A DNA stretch of 41,585 nt, taken from Sphingomonas sp. 32-66-10. GTDB taxonomy: Bacteria > Pseudomonadota > Alphaproteobacteria > Sphingomonadales > Sphingomonadaceae. Where the stretch lies: assembly GCA_002280565.1 (NCBI GenBank), contig NCEF01000012.1:1-41585 (forward strand), given 5' to 3'. Positions within the stretch are counted from its first letter, which is position 1, and each line of letters begins with the position of its first letter. The position numbers were made by a program, and so were the translations under genes. Below are positions 35,397 to 41,585 of the stretch, piece by piece. The notes beneath the pieces were generated by a model. It was not told the origin of the DNA and made no database searches. It saw nothing but the letters and a program-made list of their open reading frames with translations.

Positions 35397-36461
35397 ATGA
35401 CCGAACAGGCTAATGCCGAAGGCCCCCTGCCCGAGCGGATCGCCCGCGCGATCACGCTTGCCGGGCCGATTCCGCTCTCGCAGTTCATGGGCGCGGCCAA
35501 CACGCATTATTACGCGACGCGCGACCCGCTCGGCACGCGCGGCGACTTCACCACCGCGCCGGAAATCAGCCAGATGTTCGGCGAGCTGGTCGGCCTCGCG
35601 CTCGCCGATCTGTGGGACCGCGCCGACCGCCCCGACTGCCATTATGTCGAGCTTGGCCCGGGTCGCGGCACGCTCGCCAGCGATGCCCTGCGCGCGATGC
35701 GCAGCGCCGGCCTCGCCCCACCCGTCCATTTCGTCGAAAACAGCCCGATGCTGCGCGCCGAACAGGCCAAAGCGGTGCCGCACGCCGAATGGTCGCTCGA
35801 CCTGGTCGGCATCCCCGATGACAAGCCGCTGCTGGTCGTCGCCAACGAATTCTTCGACGCGCTCCCGATCCGCCAGCTGGTCAAGACGCAACAGGGCTGG
35901 CGCGAGCGGCTGGTCGCCTGTCAGGACACCTTGTTCCTCCCCGTGATCGGCAACACCATCTTCGATCCGATCATCCCGCAGCAGTTCCGCGACGCGCCCG
36001 ACGGCTCGATCCTCGAAACCTCGCCACCCAGCGTCGCAATCCTGCGCGCCCTCGCCGCGCGTTTGCTGGAACAGGGCGGCGCGGCGATCGTCATCGACTA
36101 TGGCTATGCCGGCCCCGCGATCGGCGACACGCTTCAGGCAGTGCGCGGCCATGCCTATGTCAATCCGTTCGAGGATCCGGGCGAAGCCGACCTCACCGCC
36201 CATGTCGATTTCGGCACGCTGATCGAAGCCGCGCGGGTCGAGGGGTTGGAGGCGTATGGCCCGGTATCGCAGGGCGCATGGCTGCGCGATCTTGGCATCG
36301 AACCGCGCGCCGAGGCGCTGACCCGCACCGCGCCCGACCGCGCCGCCGATGTCGCCGCCGCCCGCGACCGCCTGATCGGCGACGACGCGATGGGCGAATT
36401 GTTCAAGGTCGTCGCACTCACCGCCCCCGGCTGGCCGATCCCGGCGGGGTTTGCGGAATGA
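35397..36461 (+). CDS. SAM-dependent methyltransferase, NDUFAF7/MidA family
   Basis: The 354-residue protein belongs to the NDUFAF7/MidA (DUF185) family; the mitochondrial member dimethylates an arginine of complex I subunit NDUFS2 during assembly. Visible family features are the N-terminal PIPLSQFMGAANTHYYATRDPLG.., FTTAPEISQMFGELVG, the SAM-binding VELGPGRGTL (motif I) and LVVANEFFDALPIRQL. The bacterial target is not established; complex I is a reasonable guess. Its stop overlaps the GNAT start as ATGA. It sits between lgt and pgeF, a conserved order in alphaproteobacteria. Confidence 0.92.
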   Translation: MTEQANAEGPLPERIARAITLAGPIPLSQFMGAANTHYYATRDPLGTRGDFTTAPEISQMFGELVGLALADLWDRADRPDCHYVELGPGRGTLASDALRAMRSAGLAPPVHFVENSPMLRAEQAKAVPHAEWSLDLVGIPDDKPLLVVANEFFDALPIRQLVKTQQGWRERLVACQDTLFLPVIGNTIFDPIIPQQFRDAPDGSILETSPPSVAILRALAARLLEQGGAAIVIDYGYAGPAIGDTLQAVRGHAYVNPFEDPGEADLTAHVDFGTLIEAARVEGLEAYGPVSQGAWLRDLGIEPRAEALTRTAPDRAADVAAARDRLIGDDAMGELFKVVALTAPGWPIPAGFAE

Positions 36462-36982
36462 CCATCGCCGCCGCCCTCGCCATCGACACGCCTACTCCCG
36501 CCGACGCCGCCGCGCTCGACGCGATGGCGGAAGCAAGCTGGCGCGACACCTTCGCCCACTTCTACAAGCCGGAGGATCTGGCCGCCTTTCTCGACGAGAA
36601 TTTCGGCGAGGATGGCCGCCTGACCCGCGACCTCGCCAATCCGGCGATCACCTGGGCCGTCGCGCGCGCCGATGGGGTCATCGCCGGTTACGCCAAGATG
36701 GTGCCCCCGACCCTCGAACAGGCCGGCCCGGCCGATGCGCAACTGGCGCAGCTCTATGTCGCGACCGACTGGCACGGGCGCGGTGTCGCACAGGCGCTGA
36801 TGGACTGGGCGATGACCACCGCCCGCACCCGCCGCGCCCCCGCCTTGCTGCTGACGGTGTTCGAAGAGAACCACCGCGCGATCGCCTTCTACGCCAAATA
36901 TGGCTTCGTCCATGTCGGCGACTATGCCTTCCCCGTCGGCCGCCAGATCGACCGCGACCTCGTGATGCGGCTCGCCCTGTGA
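36458..36982 (+). CDS. GNAT family N-acetyltransferase
   Basis: The 174-residue protein has the GNAT fold: an N-terminal strand-helix (about 10-50), then QLYVATDWHGRGVAQALMDWA, where the acetyl-CoA pyrophosphate loop is the Q/RxxGxG-like HGRGVA, and the C-terminal LTVFEENHRAIAFYAKYGFVHVGD motif. The substrate cannot be predicted; the pattern is near RimI/aminoglycoside-type small transferases. ATG 36458 overlaps the preceding stop (ATGA) and its own stop overlaps the pgeF GTG (GTGA). An upstream frame from 36278 is a shadow over the methyltransferase gene. Confidence 0.9.
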   Translation: MTIAAALAIDTPTPADAAALDAMAEASWRDTFAHFYKPEDLAAFLDENFGEDGRLTRDLANPAITWAVARADGVIAGYAKMVPPTLEQAGPADAQLAQLYVATDWHGRGVAQALMDWAMTTARTRRAPALLLTVFEENHRAIAFYAKYGFVHVGDYAFPVGRQIDRDLVMRLAL

Positions 36983-37746
36983 GCGACCTCACCATCCTGC
37001 GCGCCGCCGCGCTCGACGGCGTCGCGCACGGCTTTGTCGGCCGCACCGGCGGCGTCACGACCGGTCCCACCGCCAGCCTCGACATGGGCCGCCGCGGCCT
37101 GCCCGCCACGCCGGAGCTTCAGGAAAACCAGCGCCGCGTCATCGCCGCCATCGCACCCGGCAGCAGCTTCGCGACCGTGCATCAGGTCCACTCGCCCGAC
37201 GCAGTGATCGTCGCCGACGGCTGGGACGAGGACAATCGCCCGCACGCCGACGCCCTCGTCACCGACCGCCCCGGCGTCCTCCTCGGCATCCTCACCGCCG
37301 ACTGCGCCCCCGTCCTGTTCGCCGACCGCGAAGCCGGCGTCGTCGCCGCCGCCCATGCCGGGTGGAAAGGCGCGTTGCACGGCGTCACCGACGCGACCCT
37401 CGCCCACATGGAGGAACTCGGCGCCGACCGCAGCCGCATCGCCGCCGCCGTAGGGCCCTGCATCGCCCGCGCCAGTTACGAAGTCGACGAGGCCTTCCTC
37501 ACCCGCTTCGCCGCCGCCGACCCGGCGAACGAGCGCTTCTTCACCCCCGGCAAGCCCGGCCACCACCAGTTCGACCTCGAGGCCTATGTCGTCCACCGCC
37601 TCGCGCTCGCTGGCCTGCGCCGGATCGAGGCACTCGGCGCGGACACCTATGCCGTTCCCGCGCGTTTCTTCAGCTATCGCCGCGCCACGCATGAAGGCGC
37701 CCCCGACTATGGCCGTCAGATCAGCGTGATCGCATTGACGGAATGA
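36979..37746 (+). CDS. pgeF: Peptidoglycan editing factor PgeF (YfiH/laccase domain)
   Basis: PgeF-family proteins have a laccase-like fold with a zinc/copper site of His-Cys-His. E. coli YfiH removes wrongly incorporated residues in peptidoglycan precursors, and relatives cleave purine nucleosides. The 255-residue protein shows HQVHSPD, the Cys of TADCAPVLF and AHAGWKGALHG, the three metal-site motifs. GTG at 36979 overlaps the GNAT stop by four bases and gives the usual N-terminus (HGFVGRTGGVTTGP follows soon after). The longer frame from 36451 overlaps the GNAT gene and is rejected. Confidence 0.95.
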   Translation: MSDLTILRAAALDGVAHGFVGRTGGVTTGPTASLDMGRRGLPATPELQENQRRVIAAIAPGSSFATVHQVHSPDAVIVADGWDEDNRPHADALVTDRPGVLLGILTADCAPVLFADREAGVVAAAHAGWKGALHGVTDATLAHMEELGADRSRIAAAVGPCIARASYEVDEAFLTRFAAADPANERFFTPGKPGHHQFDLEAYVVHRLALAGLRRIEALGADTYAVPARFFSYRRATHEGAPDYGRQISVIALTE

Positions 37747-37802
37747 TCCAAGGGTGCGACGGCTGCGGCAACTAGTTTCACTTGATACCAGGAGCGGCCC
37801 GC

Positions 37803-39128
37803 ATGACCGACACCCCCGACCAGACCCCCGACGAAGCCGCCCTCACCGGCACCACCCCGCGCCGCCGCCCCAAGCCCCCGGTCGACACCGTCGGCGGCCG
37901 CAAGCTCAGCCCCAGCACGCTGATGATGGGCCATGGCTATGACCCGGTGCTGTCCGAAGGCTCGTTGAAGCCCCCGATCTTCGCCACCTCGACCTTCGTC
38001 TTTCCCAACGCCGCCGCGGGCAAGCGCCATTTCGAAGGTGTCACCGGCAAGCGTCCCGGCGGTGCCGAGGGCCTCGTCTATTCGCGCTTCAACGGCCCCA
38101 ATCAGGAAATCCTCGAGGATCGTCTGGGCGTGTGGGAAGAGGCCGAAGACGCGCTCGCCTTCTCCTCCGGCATGTCCGCCATCGCCACTTTGTTCCTCGC
38201 GATGGTCAAGCCCGGCGACACGATCGTGCATAGCGGCCCGCTCTACGCCGCCACCGAAACGCTGATCGCCCGCATCCTCGGCAAGTTCGGCGTCCACTGG
38301 GTCGACTTCCCCGCCGGCGCGACGCGCGAAGAGATCGACGCGGTGCTGCAAAAGGCATCGTCGGGCAATGTCGCCCTCATCTATCTCGAAAGCCCCGCCA
38401 ACCCGACCAACGTGCTGGTCGATGTCGAAGCCGTCGCCGCCAGCCGCGACGCGATCTTCACCGGCGACACCAAGCCGCCGATCGCGATCGACAACACCTT
38501 TTTGGGTCCCCTCTGGGCGCAACCGCTCAAGCAGGGCGCCGACCTCGTCGTCTATTCGCTGACCAAATATGCCGGCGGCCATAGCGACCTCGTCGCGGGC
38601 GGCGTGCTGGGCAGCAAGGCGCACATCAACACCATCCGCATGATGCGCAACACAATCGGCACGATCTGCGACCCCAACACCGCCTGGATGCTGCTGCGCA
38701 GCCTCGAAACGCTCGAACTGCGCATGAGCCGCGCAGGCGAAAACGCCGCCAAGGTCTGCGAATATCTGCGCACCCACCCGAAGGTCGAAAGCGTCGGCTA
38801 TCTCGGCTTCCTGCCCGAAGGCAGCCGCCAGCGCGACATTTACGACCGCCACTGCACCGGGGCGGGATCGACCTTCTCGCTCTACCTCAAGGGCGGCGAG
38901 AAAGAGGCATTCGCCTTCCTCGACTCGCTCAAGATCGCCAAGCTCGCGGTCAGCCTCGGCGGCACCGAAACCCTCGCCAGCGCCCCCGCCGCCATGACCC
39001 ACCTCTCGGTCCCCGACGCGCGCAAGGCGGCGCTCGGCATCACCGACAATCTCGTGCGCATCTCGATCGGCGTCGAAAATGCCGACGATTTGATCGCGGA
39101 CTTCGAGGAGGCGTTGAAGGCGGTCTGA
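37803..39128 (+). CDS. Cystathionine gamma-synthase family PLP enzyme
   Basis: The 441-residue protein is a Cys/Met-metabolism PLP enzyme. Residues 1-45 form a Pro/Thr-rich extension, then the fold begins with PPIFATSTFVFPNA. The PLP lysine is Lys255 in VYSLTKYAGGHSDLVAGG; other motifs are YSRFNGPNQEILEDRL, AFSSGMSAIA and YLESPANPTN. Members of this branch act as cystathionine gamma-synthase, cystathionine beta/gamma-lyase or methionine gamma-lyase, and sequence alone does not decide. AGGAG lies about ten bases before ATG 37803; an in-frame TTG at 37782 precedes it. I see no S-adenosylmethionine riboswitch in the 56-base leader. A hairpin lies after the stop. Confidence 0.9.
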   Translation: MTDTPDQTPDEAALTGTTPRRRPKPPVDTVGGRKLSPSTLMMGHGYDPVLSEGSLKPPIFATSTFVFPNAAAGKRHFEGVTGKRPGGAEGLVYSRFNGPNQEILEDRLGVWEEAEDALAFSSGMSAIATLFLAMVKPGDTIVHSGPLYAATETLIARILGKFGVHWVDFPAGATREEIDAVLQKASSGNVALIYLESPANPTNVLVDVEAVAASRDAIFTGDTKPPIAIDNTFLGPLWAQPLKQGADLVVYSLTKYAGGHSDLVAGGVLGSKAHINTIRMMRNTIGTICDPNTAWMLLRSLETLELRMSRAGENAAKVCEYLRTHPKVESVGYLGFLPEGSRQRDIYDRHCTGAGSTFSLYLKGGEKEAFAFLDSLKIAKLAVSLGGTETLASAPAAMTHLSVPDARKAALGITDNLVRISIGVENADDLIADFEEALKAV

Positions 39129-39170
39129 GAGTCTTTTTCGAAAGGCGGCACCGGCCCAGCGAAGCTGAAC

Positions 39171-39197
39171 ACCGCCGCCGCGCTCAGCGGCGGCGGT
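39171..39197. terminator. Hairpin shared by convergent gene ends
   Basis: ACCGCCGCCGC-gctca-GCGGCGGCGGT is a perfect 11-bp stem. Its loop holds the stop codon of the minus-strand esterase gene. For the plus-strand PLP gene it lies about 40 bases after the stop. A TCTTTTTCG run precedes the stem on the plus strand, not after it, so termination is plausible but not textbook. Confidence 0.5.
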
Positions 39198-40138
39198 CGA
39201 GAAACGCGAGCGGAATGTCGATCCGCTCGCGCCAAGCCCGTTCGTTATGCTCGGTGCCGGTAAAGCTGCGCAGCTCGAACGTGCGCCCCGGCACCCAGCC
39301 CAGCGTCGGCAGCATCGCGTCCACCGCCTTTCTTGCGCGCCGGGTTTTCCTGCCCCGGCGGGATGAACATGAGATTCCCCATATCCACCACCGAGGCGAA
39401 ATAGAGATTGCGCGTGGGATCGAACGCGCTCCCCGCCAGCCACGCACGCAGCGCCCGCGCCACCGCCTCCGGCCCTTCGGGCGGGCGGCTATAGGGTGCC
39501 ATGGGTGCCGCCAGCGGCAGATGGATCGACAGGCACGCCGCTTGCCCGAACACGCGCGGATATTCGCCGATCGCATAGAGCGAGATCAGCCCGCCCATCG
39601 ACGATCCCATCACCGATGTATCCGCCGCCCCCGCCAGCGTGCGGAACTGCCGGTCGATCGCCGGCTTCAGCTCCTCGACGATGAAGTGCAGATAGGCGTC
39701 ACCCCGCAACGCCCCGCCCGCCATCTCCATCACCGCCGCCCGATACGCCTCGGGCAGATGCGCCGCGACCTTTTGCGGGAAATATTCGGAATAGCGCGCC
39801 GCCGTGTTGACGATCCCCACCACGATCGTGTCGCGCAGGTCGCCGCGCGCCGCCATCCGCGTGATCGCCTCGTCCACGCCCCACTCGCCGGCGAACGCCG
39901 ACTTGCCGTCGAACAGATTCTGCCCGTCATGCATGTACAGCACCGGAAACCGCGCCGACCGCCGCGCGTCATAGGCCGCGGGCAGCCACACCAGCACCTT
40001 GCGCGCCGCGACATGGCGCGAAGCGAACGATTCCAGCGTCACGATCCGCCCACCGGTCACCTGCGCGCGGGCAGGCAACGCTGCGACTCCAAACCCGGCA
40101 AGCGCCCCGCCCAACACCGCGCGTCGCGTCCAGTCCAT
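39184..40138 (-). pseudogene. Esterase D-type alpha/beta hydrolase, one-base frameshift near the 3' end
   Basis: The N-terminus (ATG 40138, GGAGGGG just upstream) has a twin-arginine signal (TRRAVLGG.. to about residue 26, ending PARAQ). An alpha/beta hydrolase of the esterase D family follows, with PVLYMHDGQNLFDG, the nucleophile motif VMGSSMGGLISL and the region PAAYDARRSARFP. After ENPARKK the first frame runs into KGGGRD and ends at 39245. The natural continuation, KAVDAMLPTLGWVPGRTFEL.. to the stop at 39184, including HNERAW with the probable catalytic His, is in the next frame. The switch lies at about 39326-39334 (minus-strand AAGAAAGG). A single extra base, whether real or a sequencing error, explains this. 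Without it the protein would be intact, about 300 residues. Unshifted, it lacks the catalytic His. Confidence 0.8.
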
Positions 40139-40272
40139 GCACCCCTCCCGTCCTGATTGCTGCCAGACTATCATCCCCACGCCCCAGCGCGATGCTGCAT
40201 ACGAATGCGACGGCGCCTAACCTGCCCGCATTCGTCTGTTGCCCCGCGCGCGGCGGCGTCTCACAAGACTGC

Positions 40273-41433
40273 ATGCGCCGCCTCGCCCTGCTGCTCGCCC
40301 TGATCGTCGCCACGCCCGCCGCTGCCGACGAATTCAAATTCGGCCTCCAGCTCGACGAAAGCGCGACCGCACTCCCGCGCGAGGCGGTGCTGACCGCGAC
40401 GCAGGACGCGCGCACCAATTGCACCCCTGCCACTGCGCCGAGCGAAGACTGCGCGCTCGGCCTCGTCGCCGCCGCCGAACTGCTCGCCACCGCCGGCCTG
40501 TTCGACGAAGCCGAACGCGCCGCCCGTACCGCTCTCACGATGATGGAAACACTGCGCGGCCCCGCGCATGAGGATACCAGCGTCGTACGCGGCATGCTCG
40601 GCGCGGTGCTGCTGCGCGGCGGCCGCTATGGCGAGGCCGAACCGGTGCTGCGCGTCGCGGCACAGACGCTTCAGGCCAGCGCGAGCGGCGACCCCGAACT
40701 GCTGGCCGACCATCTGATGAACCTCGGCATCGTGCTCGCCGAACAGCGCCGCTATGCCGAGGCCGAACCCGCGCTGCGCCGCGCGGTCGCGGTGCGGCAG
40801 GACAAGCTGCCCGACAACCTGCTCGCCATCGCCACCGCGCGCTCGAACCTCGGCGTGCTGCTTGCGCGCATGGGACGGGATCAGGACGCGCTGGCCGAGC
40901 AACAGGCCGCGTTCGCGATCCGGCGCGATCGGTTGAAGGCCAGCCATTACGACCTCGGCACCTCGATGCTCAACCTCGCCGAACTGCTCGCGCGCCAGCC
41001 CGATGCTGCGCGCCTGATCGCCGAACCCTATCTGCGCGCCGGGCTGATGACGCGCGAAGCGGTGCTGCCCCCCGGCGACCCGCGCACCACGCTCGCCCAG
41101 ACCATGCTAGCCGAGAATCTCGACGCCCAGGGCAAGCGCACCGGCGCGCTCGAACTCTATCTGCTCGCCTACGCCGGGGGCCGCGAAACCCTCAGCCCCG
41201 ACGCCCCGCTACGCATCCGCGCCGCCCACAACCTCGCCCGCTTCCTCGCCGCGAACGGAACCGGCCTCCCCGTCGCCCGCACCCTGCTCCGCGAAGCCGC
41301 CACCGGCGTCCTCACCCGCACCGCCCGCGCGCCGGGGTTCGACGAGTCCAGTCGCGCCGATTTGTCGCAATGGCGCGGGGTGTTTGCGGGCGGGGTGGCG
41401 GTGGCGTGGCGGTTGGGGGCAGCCACGCAGTAA
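40273..41433 (+). CDS. Secreted tetratricopeptide repeat protein
   Basis: The 386-residue protein has a signal peptide (1-16, ending TPAAA). The mature chain is made of helical pairs with TPR-type spacing: ELLATAGLFDEAERAARTAL, LRGGRYGEAEPVLRVAAQTL, LAEQRRYAEAEPALRRAVAV, LARMGRDQDALAEQQAAFAI and more. TPR proteins bind partners, and in the periplasm often serve envelope complexes; no partner is identified. ATG at 40273 gives the leader; the frame is open from 40192, but that segment is Cys-rich and unlike a leader. It is divergent from the esterase gene with 134 bases between starts. A palindrome follows. Confidence 0.85.
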   Translation: MRRLALLLALIVATPAAADEFKFGLQLDESATALPREAVLTATQDARTNCTPATAPSEDCALGLVAAAELLATAGLFDEAERAARTALTMMETLRGPAHEDTSVVRGMLGAVLLRGGRYGEAEPVLRVAAQTLQASASGDPELLADHLMNLGIVLAEQRRYAEAEPALRRAVAVRQDKLPDNLLAIATARSNLGVLLARMGRDQDALAEQQAAFAIRRDRLKASHYDLGTSMLNLAELLARQPDAARLIAEPYLRAGLMTREAVLPPGDPRTTLAQTMLAENLDAQGKRTGALELYLLAYAGGRETLSPDAPLRIRAAHNLARFLAANGTGLPVARTLLREAATGVLTRTARAPGFDESSRADLSQWRGVFAGGVAVAWRLGAATQ

Positions 41434-41458
41434 AGCGGTGTCGGCCTCCTTCCCCTCG

Positions 41459-41475
41459 CCCCTCCGCAGGAGGGG
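41459..41475. repeat. Palindromic repeat after the TPR gene
   Basis: CCCCTCC-gca-GGAGGGG is a perfect 7-bp stem about 25 bases after the stop. It resembles the G/C repeats at 1710 and 35350. Possible terminator; no T-run. Confidence 0.5.
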
Positions 41476-41525
41476 GAAAGAAGGCCGTGCTGGCACCGCA
41501 TCCTTACTATGGCTACACCCGCCAA

Positions 41526-41585
41526 GTGCCCGACGAGTTCACCTTCCTCACCGCCCTGCGCGCGATCGCGACGCATCCTGCAGCG
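41526..41585 (+). CDS. thiL: Probable start of thiamine-monophosphate kinase (truncated by window end)
   Basis: Twenty codons read from GTG 41526: VPDEFTFLTALRAIATHPAA. The FTFLTALR..ATHPAA pattern matches the N-terminus of sphingomonad ThiL, which phosphorylates thiamine monophosphate to thiamine pyrophosphate. The frame is also open upstream to GTG 41487, but no ribosome binding site decides the start. Identification rests on a short segment from memory. Confidence 0.45.
   Translation, partial: MPDEFTFLTALRAIATHPAA

Noticed and set aside
37747-37802. Possible S-adenosylmethionine riboswitch before the PLP enzyme gene
   Set aside because: The 56-base leader has no pseudoknot pattern of the SAM-II type and is short; nothing matches.
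39320-39340. Programmed frameshift in the esterase gene
   Set aside because: A change of one base is enough to explain it; there is no slippery heptamer with a downstream pseudoknot, and the shift would be +1.
41482-41530. Promoter with a TACTAT -10 box before the thiL start
   Set aside because: TACTAT at 41505-41510 lacks a -35 element at normal spacing; too weak to call.

Overview
The window is GC-rich, densely coded bacterial DNA that looks like the chromosome of a sphingomonad alphaproteobacterium (Sphingomonas or a close relative). The reasons are the gene set (Coq7, a CBP3-type bc1 chaperone beside a YceD/DUF177 protein, an NDUFAF7/MidA methyltransferase in an lgt-pgeF block, PhaB, small sphingomonad-type secreted proteins) and the intergenic palindromes of the CTCCCCC..GGGGGAG and CTTCGACAAGCTCAG types. 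I see no phage, insertion sequence, CRISPR array, tRNA or rRNA. No gene-free stretch exceeds about 180 bases.

Layout. 1-1698: 3' part of ftsH. 1834-5804 (minus): hscC and a membrane J-domain protein, overlapping by ATGA. 5929-7371: a small secreted protein facing a DUF3667 membrane protein. 7435-13808 (plus): housekeeping run proA-nadD-rsfS-rlmH-envC-ctpA-dsbB-coq7. 13829-15765: a secreted Cys protein and a polytopic membrane protein whose start lies inside a REP-like inverted repeat. 15802-19113 (plus): a radical SAM protein with a helix-hairpin-helix tail, a hemerythrin-like protein and a DUF4130-UdgX fusion, a likely DNA modification/repair module and the most interesting part of the window. 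19110-20146 (minus): YceD/DUF177 and the CBP3-like chaperone, divergent from bamE and an RcnB-like protein. 21463-29438 (minus): a giant alpha-2-macroglobulin-like protein and penicillin-binding protein 1C, a periplasmic defence/repair pair. 29617-30153: a small outer-membrane beta-barrel. 30334-34315 (minus): a Mo-hydroxylase large subunit, hemH and phaB. 34423-37746 (plus): lgt, NDUFAF7-like methyltransferase, GNAT, pgeF. 37803-39128: a PLP sulfur-amino-acid enzyme. 39184-40138 (minus): an esterase gene with an apparent one-base frameshift. 40273-41433: a secreted TPR protein. 41526-end: probable start of thiL.

Several functions concern the cell envelope: proteolysis at the membrane (FtsH, CtpA), peptidoglycan (EnvC, PBP1C, PgeF), lipoprotein maturation (Lgt), outer-membrane assembly (BamE) and disulfide formation (DsbB). 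Others concern quinone, haem and respiratory chain assembly (Coq7, HemH, CBP3, NDUFAF7-like). Tight 4-base stop/start overlaps (ATGA, GTGA, TTGA) are frequent and decide several start codons, including TTG and GTG starts.
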